Below, one piece after another: positions 35,852-46,565 of a stretch of 64,000 nt of DNA. Positions within the stretch are counted from its first letter, which is position 1. Every line of letters starts with the position of its first letter. The notes under the pieces are model-generated. The model searched no databases and had not been told where the DNA came from. It worked only from the letters and a program-made list of their open reading frames with translations. This DNA comes from Caballeronia sp. SBC1. GTDB lineage: Bacteria; Pseudomonadota; Gammaproteobacteria; Burkholderiales; Burkholderiaceae. The stretch lies in assembly GCF_011493005.1 (NCBI RefSeq), contig NZ_CP049159.1, positions 1 to 64,000 on the forward strand, in the 5' to 3' direction. The position numbers and the translations under genes were made by a program.

Positions 35852-36262
35852 TCAGAAGGCTCCGAAGAGTTTAAGCGCAACGACGATTGTCAGCAGAGAT
35901 GACACCGCGAGCACGACGATGGACGTCTGCTTGCCGCCTTCCTTGCTCACTGCACGGTGGGTATCGAGCAGCAGGAAGCGGATGCCTGCACAAAAGTGGA
36001 ACAGGAAGGACCACGAAAGCACGAGGACGACGATCTTGACGAGGGGATTGGCGAGAAAGCCCTTGAAGGCGTCGAAACTGATCTCCGACGTCAGGCTTTG
36101 GTCCAGCAGATAGAGCAGAAATGGCAGCGATACAAACAGAAGCAGACCACTGATCCGGTGAAGAATGGACACCTTTCCCGCTAGTGGCAAGCGGTAGGTT
36201 GCTAGCTGAGCAATTCCGATATTCCGGTACTCAGGTCTTGGTTTTTTTGCGGCTTCAGCCAT
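35852..36262 (-). CDS. sdhC: Succinate dehydrogenase cytochrome b556 subunit
   Basis: From ATG 36262, preceded by GGGAGGGG, this is a 136-residue protein with three transmembrane helices. It has the family signature SILHRISG (about residues 34-41) and the haem-ligand region HFCAGIRFLLLD. The frame is open to 36307, but the ribosome-binding site supports the shorter form. First gene of sdhCDAB. Confidence 0.93.
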   Translation of the reverse strand: MAEAAKKPRPEYRNIGIAQLATYRLPLAGKVSILHRISGLLLFVSLPFLLYLLDQSLTSEISFDAFKGFLANPLVKIVVLVLSWSFLFHFCAGIRFLLLDTHRAVSKEGGKQTSIVVLAVSSLLTIVVALKLFGAF

Positions 36263-36412
36263 GCTAGACCCCTCCCTTACTGACAAGACACCACCTGCTA
36301 GCGACATCGCAGTGCACCCGCTTGCTCGCCCGCGACGCCTTATTTTGTCGCATCGGTGATATGCTGTCCAATATCTATCGGGTCTTTCTGAAATAGCTTA
36401 AACAGATAACGT

Positions 36413-37330
36413 ATGGAATTACGCCATATTCGATATTTTTTAGCAGTCGCTGAAGAGCGCAACGTTACGCGCGCGGCTGAACGGCTGGGCATTGGTCAGC
36501 CGCCACTTAGTCAGCAAATTCATGCTTTGGAGAAGGAAATCGGAACGCGGCTGTTTCGCAGAACTGGGCACGGCGTGGTTCTAACCGAGGCTGGTGACGC
36601 TTTTGCGATCGATGCGAAAAGGCTTCTTCAAGACGCACGCCAGGCTGTCGAGAAGGCGCAGAGCGCCGCTCGTGGAGAACTGGGTCAACTTAATATCGGG
36701 TTCACCGGCTCGGCTGCCTTCAACCCAATCGTATCGAAGCTGATTCAAGCCTACCGACAGTCATTCCCCAGCGTTAGGCTAACCCTCGCTGAGGGCAACA
36801 CCGTTCAACTTCTTGAATTCCTGCACGACGGCAGCATCGATGTTGCTTTTGTTCGCCTGGGAGGACAGTCGCCAACTGGCGTTCAGTTAGACCACATTGC
36901 TACTGAATCGATGAAGATCGTTCTTCCGAGCACCCATCCACTGGCCCAAAAACGGCGGGTCGCGCTCGCAGACCTTTCTGAAGATCCGTTTGTTTTGCTT
37001 CCACGCGCAGTTAGTCCTACGCTACATGATGTCATCCTAGGCGCTTGTCAAAACGCAGGCTTTGTTCCACGCGAGGGGCAGCAGGCACCACAATTGTCGT
37101 CAGTGGTAAATCTTGTTGCGGCAGGATTCGGAGTCTCGTTAGTACCCTCATCTGTTTGTCAAATTCGAATTGATGGCATTACGTACGCCGAGGTGCTCCC
37201 TGGAAACGTTTCAATTCGCCTCGCATTAGCTTCGCATTCAGAGCCTAGCGACGTTAAAATCCGCAACTTTCTCGCGATCGCTCGAAGGTTACCTGCTAAC
37301 GAAAAAGAACTCATTTTTGAGACATCTTGA
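36413..37330 (+). CDS. LysR-family transcriptional regulator
   Basis: The 305-residue protein starts MELRHIRYFLAVAEERNVTR and has a typical LysR helix-turn-helix (AAERLGIGQPPLSQQI, residues 21-36) and effector domain, most like the CatM/BenM/CbnR group. It is divergent from sdhC with a 150-base gap. That gap contains no obvious perfect palindrome. Whether it controls sdh is unproven; the pair may simply be neighbours. Confidence 0.88.
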   Translation: MELRHIRYFLAVAEERNVTRAAERLGIGQPPLSQQIHALEKEIGTRLFRRTGHGVVLTEAGDAFAIDAKRLLQDARQAVEKAQSAARGELGQLNIGFTGSAAFNPIVSKLIQAYRQSFPSVRLTLAEGNTVQLLEFLHDGSIDVAFVRLGGQSPTGVQLDHIATESMKIVLPSTHPLAQKRRVALADLSEDPFVLLPRAVSPTLHDVILGACQNAGFVPREGQQAPQLSSVVNLVAAGFGVSLVPSSVCQIRIDGITYAEVLPGNVSIRLALASHSEPSDVKIRNFLAIARRLPANEKELIFETS

Positions 37331-37389
37331 AACATCGCGAACCTTAGCTCACGAGCTAAGACCCGGTCACTTTGAGTGATCCCGTGATT

Positions 37390-37610
37390 ACAGAAGCGAT
37401 GTATGACGTGCAACCGTTTAGCCGGTTTGCCATGACGGATAACCGCCGCATGCGGCTACCGGACGAGGGCACGAGCCTGTCGCTCGGGCACCTACTAGAG
37501 ACACAAACTGCCGCCCTGACGCCGGAGCAGTCAACGCGTTCCTGCGCGGCAAAGGGCTGCTGCTCAAAGCGGGCAAGTCCGAACTACGGTCGTTCTGAAC
37601 AACGCTATCA
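37390..37610 (+). pseudogene. IS5-family transposase N-terminal remnant
   Basis: The plus strand reads MYDVQPFSRFA, RRMRLPDEGTSLSLGHLLET and, after a frameshift near 37530, NAFLRGKGLLLKAG. This matches the order YDVxxFRxFA - PDETTILxFRHLLE - LLLKAGT of IS5 transposases. The catalytic part is gone. Confidence 0.7.
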
Positions 37611-37690
37611 CTGAACGTCCTTTGTGAAGTCACTCACGCCTTTCAGCATCGGGTTACCACTTGCCCTCGTACGCTAAAATGAGGCTCGCA

Positions 37691-38743
37691 CTAGTGGGCC
37701 GTAACGCTTGAATCGGGAGTGATTCGACGCGAAGGATCGAAGTACTTCCACTTGATGGGCTTAGGTTGTTTGTTGTAGTGGCGGATATAGCGCATGAGCT
37801 TGCGCTTGAGATCAGGCACGGACGTGAAGACGCCACGCGCAATGACATCGCGCTCAATCTTGGCGAACCACAGTTCGACCTGATTTAACCAAGACGAGTA
37901 TGTTGGAGTGAAGTGCATATGAACGTTTTTGTGTTCGTCCAGGAACGCATCGACTTGCTTGGTTTTATGAGCTGAGAGGTTATCGGCGATCACATGAATG
38001 TCTTTGCCGCGAGGTTGATTTGCCACGATGTCTCTGAGAAAGGCGACGAATTCAGCTGACGTGTGACGAGTTGCAGTCTTGCCCAGCACTTCGCCGGTCT
38101 GAGTGTTGAAGGCCGCGTACAAGGACAACGTGCCATGCCTGAAATATTCGAATCCGTGACGCTCTGCGCGCCCGGGCGAAAGCGGCAATACCGGGTCTTT
38201 GCGATCCAGCGCCTGAATTGCGGTCTTCTCATCGACACAGAATACGGCAGCGTGTGCGGGCGGATCCAAGTACAGCCCGATCACGTCAGCCGCCTTGGTC
38301 TCGAAGTCCGGATCATTAGAGGCAAGATAGCCCTCGAGTCGATGCGGTTTGATGCCGTGCTTTGTCCAAATGCGCGCCACCGTCATATGCGAGATATCGC
38401 CCAACTCCGCAGCCAGTTTGCGCGAAGACCAGTGCGTCGAGCCGTCCGTCGGATTATGTTTGATAGTGCGCGCCAGCACGCGCGCCTCGATACGGTCCGT
38501 CACCTTATAGCGCTGCCGGCCGGCATGGCGGGCAAACAAACCCGCCAGCCGGTCCGTGCTAAAACGCTTGCTCCAACGATCAATGTAACTGTCGCTGCAG
38601 TCGAGCTTAGCGCGGATCTCTGCCCAAGTTCGACCTTCGGCCAGCAGCAAAATCAAGCGCGCCCGGCGAGCCGAATCTGCGCGAACTGTCCTTGCCTTGG
38701 CCTGCGCCTCGAGTTCCAGTCGTTCACTATCAGTCAGTGTCAT
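37691..38743 (-). CDS. IS630-family transposase
   Basis: From ATG 38743, behind AAGGGGGA, this is a 350-residue protein with an N-terminal helix-turn-helix (RTWAEIRAKLDCSDSYIDRW) and a DDE core: AVFCVDEKTAIQAL, VIADNLSAHKT and NQVELWFAKIE. All three acidic residues are present, so it may be active. The TAG stop codon at the 3' end reaches into the flanking target TA. Confidence 0.93.
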   Translation of the reverse strand: MTLTDSERLELEAQAKARTVRADSARRARLILLLAEGRTWAEIRAKLDCSDSYIDRWSKRFSTDRLAGLFARHAGRQRYKVTDRIEARVLARTIKHNPTDGSTHWSSRKLAAELGDISHMTVARIWTKHGIKPHRLEGYLASNDPDFETKAADVIGLYLDPPAHAAVFCVDEKTAIQALDRKDPVLPLSPGRAERHGFEYFRHGTLSLYAAFNTQTGEVLGKTATRHTSAEFVAFLRDIVANQPRGKDIHVIADNLSAHKTKQVDAFLDEHKNVHMHFTPTYSSWLNQVELWFAKIERDVIARGVFTSVPDLKRKLMRYIRHYNKQPKPIKWKYFDPSRRITPDSSVTAH

Positions 38744-38794
38744 CACGTCCCCCTTAAACATGATGATACTTCCTTTATAAGTGTTACAGTCCAC
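37694..38794 (-). mobile_element. IS630-family insertion sequence
   Basis: Terminal inverted repeats GTGGGCCGTAACGCTT (left) and GTGGACTGTAACACTT (right, read inward) bound a 1101-base element, and both ends are flanked by TA, the usual IS630 target duplication. It contains one full-length transposase gene. Confidence 0.88.
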
Positions 38795-38925
38795 TAGGGC
38801 CTCTAGCTCATGTTTGGGGTGCACTCAGGATACGGGCTTTTTCGTAGGTCAGCGGTGTGGTGGTCTAATTTCCTCGGACAAGTCGATAGGAGGACAATCC
38901 TGAAATCGATGAGGAATTGAGCTAG

Positions 38926-40103
<1,178 letters not shown>

Positions 40104-40225
40104 CCACTACACGGTCCGGAAAACCTTGTCCGATAGGGCCTCTCCCCCCTATGTGTACCGATCACCTACGTTGCCGGAGCTGATGGTAACTTCTCAATAA
40201 CCCGGGGCGAGCGCCAGCATACTGT

Positions 40226-41845
40226 TCAAGCAGAGAGTGCGATGCGTTGTTCGAGGAAGTGAGGCAGAAGGGGAACTTGATCGCAGCGTGAAATGCGGTC
40301 AGTCAGGTAGTCCCAGAACGAGATGCCCAGCTTGCGGCACGTCGCCTTTAGACTCGAGAACGTATCACGGCATTGTCGGCCGAGCTCGCTGCGCGTGCCG
40401 CCGCTGATCTTGCGCTTTTTGACCTGATCGCGAATGTCGCGTTCACTGCCGTTGGTATGCAGTGGTACTTCGGGGCGCTCTAACGCTAGCAGAAGTTCGG
40501 ACTTGTTCATGTGAATGCGCCTGAGCAAACGATCGAGCGTCGCATAGCGGGTCTTCTGGATAAAAATATGGTCGAAGCGTCTTGCCAGTTCTCGCTTGCG
40601 TTTGGCGGTGGGGTGTAGCTTGTAGTCCTTCAGATCGGCATAGAGCGACCAGATCTCGCTACGCACGCGGGCGATGTCCTCCCGATGTTGATCATTGAGC
40701 GGTAGCATCTTGTGCACCAGTCTTTCCGCATGAACCCAACATAACCCATGGATCAGCACGTTGAACTGTCCTGCATCATCGCTGATGATGGCGAGATGCG
40801 CAGCCACCCCATGCCGCTTCAGGCTGCCTAGCAACGCGCCCTCGGTGGCAATGTTGCGGTAGCGTGGGGTGTTCATCCCCAAGCCATCCAGGTGGTGCCG
40901 CCACGCGCACTGATCGGCAAAGCTTGCGCTTTCGTGCTGACGCAGCGCGTCCAGGAACACGTGCGAGAGCCCCTGCGTTTTCATGTACGCGAGCGCGTCT
41001 TCGTTGATCTGGTAATCACCATGGCCCGCACGCAGTAACTCCAGGAAATTGATTCGGCTCTTCGAACGCGTGCTTTGGAACCAGGCAAAATATTCGTTAC
41101 CGATGTGGGTAACGTAGCCGTTCTTGCCTTGATGCCGCGCGCCGGTATCATCGACCGTCACATACGCTGAAAGCGCCAGGCCAGTCGACAACAGCCCGTC
41201 TTTTTCCGCGTGAAAGCGCTCCTTGCCCACTTGCAGTAGCGCGTTCACCTGTCCCGACGAGATCTCGATGCCCCATTCCCGAAGTTGCTCGCATAGCAGC
41301 GGCTGCGTGACGTGGCAATGGTGATGTTGATAGAGCACATAGCTCGCCAGCATCGGGCCGAAATGCCCTCCCTGGACTGCCTGCGGAAGTTGCCCGATCA
41401 GGGTCTGGCCGTCCGGCGTTTCCCAGCGTGCAAGTCGATAGCGTGTATTGCGTGATTCGATCACCAGGTCCTGAACCACGAAATCACGATAGCCCTTGAA
41501 TCGGGAACCGGGCGGGATCGGCTCGGCCGGCTCGATGACTTGGTCACAATCGATCTTCAGTTGCGACGTCTTACTTTTCTTTTCTGATCCGGGTCGTTTG
41601 GCGGGTTTCTCATTCTGCGTTCGATCCTGCTCGGCGGCTTTTCCAGCATCCTCGTTCATGCGGCTCGGCTTGAACGTCGGACGCTTCTTCTCTCCTTTGA
41701 GCACCGCGACTTCGTCTTTCAGATGCCCGCTCTCCTCCTGCACGCGATGGATGATCTCAAGCAATCCTTCGCCCCATGTCAGCAGCTTCATAACCGCGGG
41801 CGTCCGATCAGATTCGGCGACATACGGCACCGCGAGTTTCTTCAT
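40226..41845 (-). CDS. IS66-like transposase
   Basis: From ATG 41845 this is a 539-residue protein of the IS66 type: a charged N-terminal region with a zinc-ribbon-like gap, then the catalytic core VTVDDTGARHQGKNGY, a central IISDDAGQFNVL and a C-terminal HTNGSERDIRDQVKKRKISG containing the glutamate. The annotated frame can extend upstream to a TTG at 41860. Confidence 0.9.
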   Translation of the reverse strand: MKKLAVPYVAESDRTPAVMKLLTWGEGLLEIIHRVQEESGHLKDEVAVLKGEKKRPTFKPSRMNEDAGKAAEQDRTQNEKPAKRPGSEKKSKTSQLKIDCDQVIEPAEPIPPGSRFKGYRDFVVQDLVIESRNTRYRLARWETPDGQTLIGQLPQAVQGGHFGPMLASYVLYQHHHCHVTQPLLCEQLREWGIEISSGQVNALLQVGKERFHAEKDGLLSTGLALSAYVTVDDTGARHQGKNGYVTHIGNEYFAWFQSTRSKSRINFLELLRAGHGDYQINEDALAYMKTQGLSHVFLDALRQHESASFADQCAWRHHLDGLGMNTPRYRNIATEGALLGSLKRHGVAAHLAIISDDAGQFNVLIHGLCWVHAERLVHKMLPLNDQHREDIARVRSEIWSLYADLKDYKLHPTAKRKRELARRFDHIFIQKTRYATLDRLLRRIHMNKSELLLALERPEVPLHTNGSERDIRDQVKKRKISGGTRSELGRQCRDTFSSLKATCRKLGISFWDYLTDRISRCDQVPLLPHFLEQRIALSA

Positions 41846-41861
41846 CACCGCAGCGGCCAAC

Positions 41862-42041
41862 CTACGCGCGCTTCCTGGCTTTTCTGAGCTGGGCTGCTTC
41901 CTGTTTCAGTTGCTCAACCTCATCCTGCAAGCCATTGGCGATTGCTGCCAGTTGCTGAACCCACGCCAGCAATTCAAGCTCCGGTGGCGTTAGTCCTTCT
42001 CTTGCGATGTCGGGGAGCGCGAATTGATTTCGGAGGGGCAT
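41862..42041 (-). CDS. Small coiled-coil leader ORF in IS66-like element
   Basis: This 59-residue frame (start MPLRNQFALPDIAREGLTPP) has a heptad-like region (LQDEVEQLKQEAAQLRK) and its TAG lies just before the transposase start. It may be a short accessory protein or the detached N-terminal coil of the transposase. No ribosome-binding site stands out. Confidence 0.45.
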   Translation of the reverse strand: MPLRNQFALPDIAREGLTPPELELLAWVQQLAAIANGLQDEVEQLKQEAAQLRKARKRA

Positions 42042-42375
42042 GAGTGCGGATGCAATGATGTTGACCCGACAAACGTTAACATCGCCATCCGCCGTTTACA
42101 AGCACGCAATTAGTTGCGGGACGAAACGATGGCATTGGCCTATCTTGACGGCGCGAGCAGATCAAACAACGCACTGTTGTGCGGTAGTTGCCCCGAGTTA
42201 TTGAGAAGTTACAGCTGATGACGGCAAGTCGTTGATTTTATTGATTGTGCAGTGCGGCTAACGTACGATTTATTCCGTTTCCTAACGGCACCCCAAACCC
42301 CAATCGCTCTTCTCAGCACTGGGGTTTTGTCAATCCGGAACAACATGGTCACGCAAGAGTCCTGCAGACCGAAGC

Positions 42376-42980
42376 TCAGTACGACAGCACGTTGAACTCG
42401 CGCAGCACCCTCAGCGAACCCGGGTAGTCCTGAAATTCTTTGTACGGGGACTTGGCGGTCAGCTTGCCAAGCGCCCGGTCGAACAACACTACGGCTTCCT
42501 CGGTGTTCAGGTGCCTCGACATGTAGACGAATCCGTCCACGGTCGCCGGGTGCTTGTGAATCGCCAGCGACCATTGCAGCGGCAAGTCGTAGGGCACGAT
42601 GGACGACAAGGACCCGTCCCCGCCCAGCCGCTTCAAGTGCTTGCCTGTCAGCACAGCCAGCTTCAGCTTACCGACTTTTAATCGCGCAACCCACCGGTCA
42701 AGCTCGTGTATGGCATTTTGAAGCCGCCCCTGTCGGAGGTTCGGTCATGAAGTACCGTCTCGGCGAAAGCGCAAGCGAGCGTGAACCCGAAATAACAGGT
42801 GCCGTACCGGTCGGCTGGCGGCAGATAACCGCGCGGGTCATCGAACCGGTTCAGCCCAGATTTTCCAAAATACGGCTCGCCGTTGTTGTGGCGGGAAATG
42901 CGAACAAGCTTCGCCGCGTCGATTTCGATGACGGGTAAAACCAGCGTGGAGAAGACAACATCAGGGGGTTTCAGGCTCAA
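42376..42980 (-). pseudogene. RES-domain toxin, frameshifted
   Basis: The RES fold is recognisable: LVRISRHNNGEPYFGKSGLN and NRFDDPRG, CYFGFTLACAFAETVLHD in the first frame (42678-42980), then VPYDLPLQWSLAIHKHP and VDGFVYMSRHLNTEEAVVLF in the second (42376-42654). One missing base near 42690, in the GGTGGGTTGCGCG stretch, explains the break. RES toxins degrade NAD+. The start is probably TTG 42980, overlapping the antitoxin stop. The toxin is likely inactive. Confidence 0.82.
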
Positions 42981-43642
42981 CGCGAGGCCTCCTCGGCGAA
43001 CGCCGCCGCGACCCTGTTCACTTCTTCTACCTTGCCCTTGCGGAGCGCCTCCAGAGGGTTGATGTCCCCGAGCGACCCCTTCGCCGTTGTGAAGAAGTCC
43101 CACTTGGTCCAACCGGGCAGATCACCGAGTATGCGTGAGACATTCTCTAGCGTGGCACGGTTGACCTTTCCGTCCGCAAAGAATGCCGGAAAGTAGCTCT
43201 GGCCGTCAACATCGACCGTGAAGAGCCGGCGCGCGCGCGAGGCAGCGCTCACCGCTTGGCGGGTCAAGCTGAGAGCTGCCTGCAGGTCTGCCGACGAAAG
43301 CAGTTGCCGCTTGATGAGGCTTCGCCTGAATTCGCGCGAGGCGATCTCGAAGTCACCCTGCTTCACCGTTTCCGGCGCAGCGTCGTCCGGTTCCTGCGGT
43401 AACTCGAGGACCACCGGCTCAGTCAGATGCCCAGTCACCGGGCTGTCCGCTCGTTCAATCATGCGTCTGAACGAGCGAGCTTTCTGCTTGATGAGGCGTC
43501 CGACCTCGGCATCAGGCATCTCGAAGATGACCTCGAGGTCTTCCGCGTAAGAGAGAGCGCCGGCCGCATTGCCTAGCGCCCGGTCAACGGAATCGCCAGC
43601 GGCGTACCTAGTGACACGCTTCAGTGCCGTTGCTGTGGTCAT
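42977..43642 (-). CDS. Antitoxin of the RES-Xre type (toxin-binding C-terminal domain)
   Basis: From ATG 43642 (preceded by AGGAGGCC) this is a 221-residue protein ending in the MbcA/ParS/Xre toxin-binding domain (GWTKWDFFTTAKGSLGDINP, then LEALRKGKVEEVNRVAAAFA). The middle part holds a helix-turn-helix-like region (SADLQAALSLTRQAVSAAS). It should neutralise the RES toxin encoded immediately downstream and repress the operon. The open frame to 43687 is not needed. Confidence 0.85.
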   Translation of the reverse strand: MTTATALKRVTRYAAGDSVDRALGNAAGALSYAEDLEVIFEMPDAEVGRLIKQKARSFRRMIERADSPVTGHLTEPVVLELPQEPDDAAPETVKQGDFEIASREFRRSLIKRQLLSSADLQAALSLTRQAVSAASRARRLFTVDVDGQSYFPAFFADGKVNRATLENVSRILGDLPGWTKWDFFTTAKGSLGDINPLEALRKGKVEEVNRVAAAFAEEASR

Positions 43643-43700
43643 TTCAGGCCTCCTCCTTCGGAATTCCCATACGTGAAAGGATTGCACAAATCCCCACGAT

Positions 43701-43740
43701 TGTCAAACATGTCAAACATGTCAAACGATGACGTTTGTCA
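43701..43740. promoter_or_regulatory. Three tandem TGTCAAAC repeats and a palindrome upstream of antitoxin
   Basis: TGTCAAACA occurs in three head-to-tail copies with nine-base spacing (43701-43727, the third ending in G). They run into a palindrome CAAACG-ATGA-CGTTTG at 43722-43737. They lie 59 bases upstream of the antitoxin start and look like an operator for autoregulation; iteron-like function is an alternative. Confidence 0.6.
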
Positions 43741-44030
43741 TCGCCAGTCGCAGCAATGGGCCAGAGGGCTGGTCTGTCGCTGGCATGAAAAAGCGCCACT
43801 CAAGTAGGGGCGCAAATCAAATCACGTCGCCGTTACAAGCATCAGGCAGCAGTTTCTCCTTCGGGAAAAGCGGACCCGCCACGTCGTTACTTGAAGGACG
43901 ACGGATACGCCCAGCCGAACGCACTCGGGTCACGCGGCCTCGGCGGTGAGGAGAAATTCGACGTTCAGAGACCGGTGCGCTACGCCGATTTGCGAATGAG
44001 AAACCGACATCAAATACGGACGCGATGCAA
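43741..44030. other. No gene recognised
   Basis: The 290 bases between the toxin-antitoxin operator and the kfrA-like gene contain short open frames but no recognisable domain. The toxin-antitoxin promoter probably lies at the left end. Confidence 0.3.
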
Positions 44031-44852
44031 TCAAGATTTTCGCGTGCGCGGCGATTTGCGCACCGGGTTACTGCTCTTGCGCGGGCCTGCTGTCGGCTTC
44101 GCTGCTGGCGCCTGCCGCTTGGCAGCGGCATGCGTCAGTGACAACGCCAGCTGGTCTCGCTGATCACGCGCCTGCGCCACTTCGTCGATGTAACGCGCGT
44201 TCGCCGTGCGCAGCGCGTCAAGCTTGCCCTCCAGGACACGGAGCTGCTGACGCAGGTCACCAAGTTGTCCCTGCAGCTTCTGCACCTCATCCCGATGGCG
44301 GCTGACGCCCTGCTCCGCTCTACGGTTAGCCGTATCAAGTTCCTTCTGTAAGCGCGTGGCCGCTTGCCGCTCGCGGTCGATTTCCAATAACGCCCGGGTT
44401 TCGGCGGCTTTAAGTCGCTCCTGCGCCAGCTTGCCGTCGCCACGCAGCTTGTCCAGTTCCGAGGCGAAGTCACGCCGGGCGGTTTCGAGCGCCCGCTGCA
44501 ACTGCTGCTCGCCCTGTTGCGCGAGCTGGAGCTGATCCTGCAGCGTCGACACCGCGGCGACGGAGATGGCTAGCGCCTGGTCCCGTTCGATGATGCGGGT
44601 GTGCGCGCTGTCCAGCGCGGCCGCACTGCCCGTCAGTTCCTGGCGCAGTTGGTCGCGCTCGGCGTCGGCCTGAGTCTGCCGGGCCTGCGCCTCCGCGACC
44701 AAGCGTTGCGCCTCGAGCTGCGCGGCGGCCAGTTGGTCTTGCGCCATATCGACCGCCCGCGTCCAGAGCGCCGCCGCGAGCTCGCCGGTCGCCGATTGCA
44801 GTTCCGCCGGCAGGTCAGGATGCTCGATGGGGTAATCGTCCTTTTCGTGCAA
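44031..44852 (-). pseudogene. KfrA-like coiled-coil DNA-binding protein, N-terminus lost
   Basis: The 273-residue frame matches the second kfrA-like protein of the window from EHPDLPAELQSATGELAAAL onward, with a long alanine/glutamine/glutamate-rich coiled coil (about 40-240) and a basic tail (RKSPRTRKS). The KfrA_N helix-turn-helix part is missing: homology stops at codon IEHPDLP where a 173-bp inverted-repeat element begins. The first nine residues of the open frame are encoded by that element. Confidence 0.78.
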
Positions 44853-45001
44853 TTTGCGGCGGTTAGTGTCTAAAAACGCTTATTTATCAGTGGCTTGGTG
44901 AATGCGTGTTTCGAGGAAATGTTGCAGCACAGGAGATCCTTGCTGGACGGGGCTCTGCGGGCGATGACCGCCAGGAATTGCACGAAACGGACGATTACCC
45001 C
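44829..45001. mobile_element. 173-bp inverted-repeat miniature element, copy 1
   Basis: Ends begin GGGGTAATCGTCC(T/G)TTTCGT when read inward from each side and are similar over about 37 bases. The interior is nearly the same as in the second copy at 53176-53348, in the same orientation. Size, GGGG start and lack of an ORF suit a Tn3-derived miniature inverted-repeat element. No five-base target duplication is visible. Confidence 0.7.
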
Positions 45002-45250
45002 CTCCGGGGGAGTCGCAAGGATGCGTGGTGCGGCATATTCGAACAGCGTCGCGCAGCCTGTCCTACGCGGTGGCGGTGATACCTCAAAAACTAGCGTACG
45101 CCTTACGCCAGCGCTCCCGTGCGTGCCTTGGGTGCGCGCGGAAGAGCACGCGACTTGCTCGCATGCCGCGTGCGGAGCTTGAATCAGGTACAAATTGCTC
45201 CAATTCGAAAGCCGGTGCTGCGAAAAAATCGCGGTTCAGATCCCGCGCAT

Positions 45251-45739
45251 TTACCCGGTGGGTGCCCGCTCACCCAGGTCACTCGCGCATATTTCGACCA
45301 ACTCGCTGTGGCCGAAGCCCTGCGTGTAATCAATCACGCTGACGATGACCGGCACGAGCTTAACGAAAACGAACTGACCTGCCTCTGCGGGGGGCGACAT
45401 GTCCCACGCGGCGGGGAACCGCGCGAGCAGTCGGTCCATCGCCCGCGCACTCGCGGGGGAGTCGTCTGTCAGCACGTGCGCGGTCGCAGCCATCGAAACT
45501 CCTCTGATCTCGCTCCAGTCGTTGTACGGCATGCTTATCGTTGTCGACACCTTATTGCATCGCTGGATATTTTTGACTTTTTGACTGGTGCGCGCCGTGC
45601 CAAAGTAAAGAATCAGACCATCGTTCGCGTAACTTATCGCGTTCGCTTGCGGGTAACCGTCCTCACGCAGCGTCGCCAGAGACAAATCACGACCTGTTTC
45701 GAGGACCTCCAGCACAAATTTCTTCAGTCTTTCATCCAT
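45251..45739 (-). CDS. Pyridoxamine 5'-phosphate oxidase-family FMN-binding protein
   Basis: From ATG 45739 (GGGAGATACACCC upstream) this is a 162-residue split-barrel flavoprotein: LSLATLREDGYPQANAISYA, LILYFGTARTSQKVKNIQRC and KVSTTISMPYNDWSEIRGVS. Such proteins bind FMN or F420 and may reduce small molecules. It is divergent from the HiPIP gene with a gap of 215 bases. Confidence 0.85.
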   Translation of the reverse strand: MDERLKKFVLEVLETGRDLSLATLREDGYPQANAISYANDGLILYFGTARTSQKVKNIQRCNKVSTTISMPYNDWSEIRGVSMAATAHVLTDDSPASARAMDRLLARFPAAWDMSPPAEAGQFVFVKLVPVIVSVIDYTQGFGHSELVEICASDLGERAPTG

Positions 45740-45954
45740 GGGTGTATCTCCCTGCCCGTTAGGCGGGTTGCGTTCCATTGATGGTGATAGCTTGGCGCCG
45801 CCGCAGGCACGTATGCTTGACCTACATCAACCTGGTGCTGATCCGCTTTGGCAACATTCAAGTGTCCTGCTTGCGCCTTGAAGGTCTGCGGATTTCCGCG
45901 CGGGCCAACGCATCACGCGCCAGCTGCCGCACCAGTACAAAAAGGAGCCTCCCC

Positions 45955-46266
45955 GTGCATACCTCCCGCCGTCATTTCATAATCCTTGCCGCGTCCGTGG
46001 CCTCAACCGCGGTACTCCACAACGAATCGCGAGCGGCCGCCCCTGAACTCTCAGAGAGCGACCGTACCGCTCAAACGCTCGGTTACAAATCAGATGCCAC
46101 GCAGACAGATGCGGCAAAATATCCGAAATACCAAGCTGGGCAAGCATGTGCGAATTGTCAGCTCTACCAGGGCAAGCCCGGCGATGCGGAGGGCCCATGT
46201 TCGGTTTTCAGCGGCAAGCAAGTAAGCGCAAAGGGATGGTGTAGCGCATATGTGAAGAAAGCCTGA
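45955..46266 (+). CDS. High-potential iron-sulfur protein (HiPIP)
   Basis: The 103-residue periplasmic electron carrier has a twin-arginine signal (SRRHFIILAAS, residues 4-14) and the HiPIP cysteine pattern CANCQLYQG, GPCSVFSG and GWCSAYV that binds one [4Fe-4S] cluster. AAAAGGAG precedes GTG 45955. In iron oxidisers a HiPIP (Iro) accepts electrons; here it lies 0.7 kb before a Cyc2-like gene, which makes a role in the same electron chain plausible. Confidence 0.92.
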   Translation: MHTSRRHFIILAASVASTAVLHNESRAAAPELSESDRTAQTLGYKSDATQTDAAKYPKYQAGQACANCQLYQGKPGDAEGPCSVFSGKQVSAKGWCSAYVKKA

Positions 46267-46565
46267 ACGTAAGTCGTGTGTTCACCACGACACCGGCGAG
46301 TAAACTGGGCTCGAATTCCCACGACTTGCCACGCCTCGCGCCCGAGAAATCTTAGGGACCGCCGCCCAGACCACGCAACGTCGTGCCGGAAAGCACTTGT
46401 GGGCGTCGCGAAACCGACCACCCTTCAAACAAGCGAAGATGTAGCAACCGCTCCACGAGGACCTTGTCCACCGCATGCATCGCTTGATCGTTTCGACGTA
46501 CACCTTGTCCTTTGCTGCTACCCGCTGCGGGACTAGTCAGCCCCCCTGAAACCAGACTGTTGGGC

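Larger units (their letters stand above)
40186..42212 (-). mobile_element. IS66-family element of single-transposase type
   Basis: Inverted repeats GTAACTTCTCAATAAC followed by (C/T)CGGGGC are seen at both ends, starting at 40186 and ending at 42212. The eight-base duplication AGCTGATG lies at 40178-40185 and 42213-42220. There is a large transposase gene but no tnpA/tnpB accessory pair. Confidence 0.92.

Noticed and set aside
34731..36113. 460-residue plus-strand ORF over sdhA-sdhD-sdhC
   Set aside because: Antisense shadow, with arginine/histidine-rich low-complexity composition.
43701..43740. Tandem TGTCAAAC repeats as a replication origin with iterons
   Set aside because: Only three copies, no rep gene or AT-rich block nearby, and the location directly upstream of an antitoxin gene fits an operator better.
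45180..45250. Possible tRNA-like segment with TTCGAAAG and GGTTCAGATCCCGC
   Set aside because: I could not fold a cloverleaf with proper acceptor and anticodon stems.
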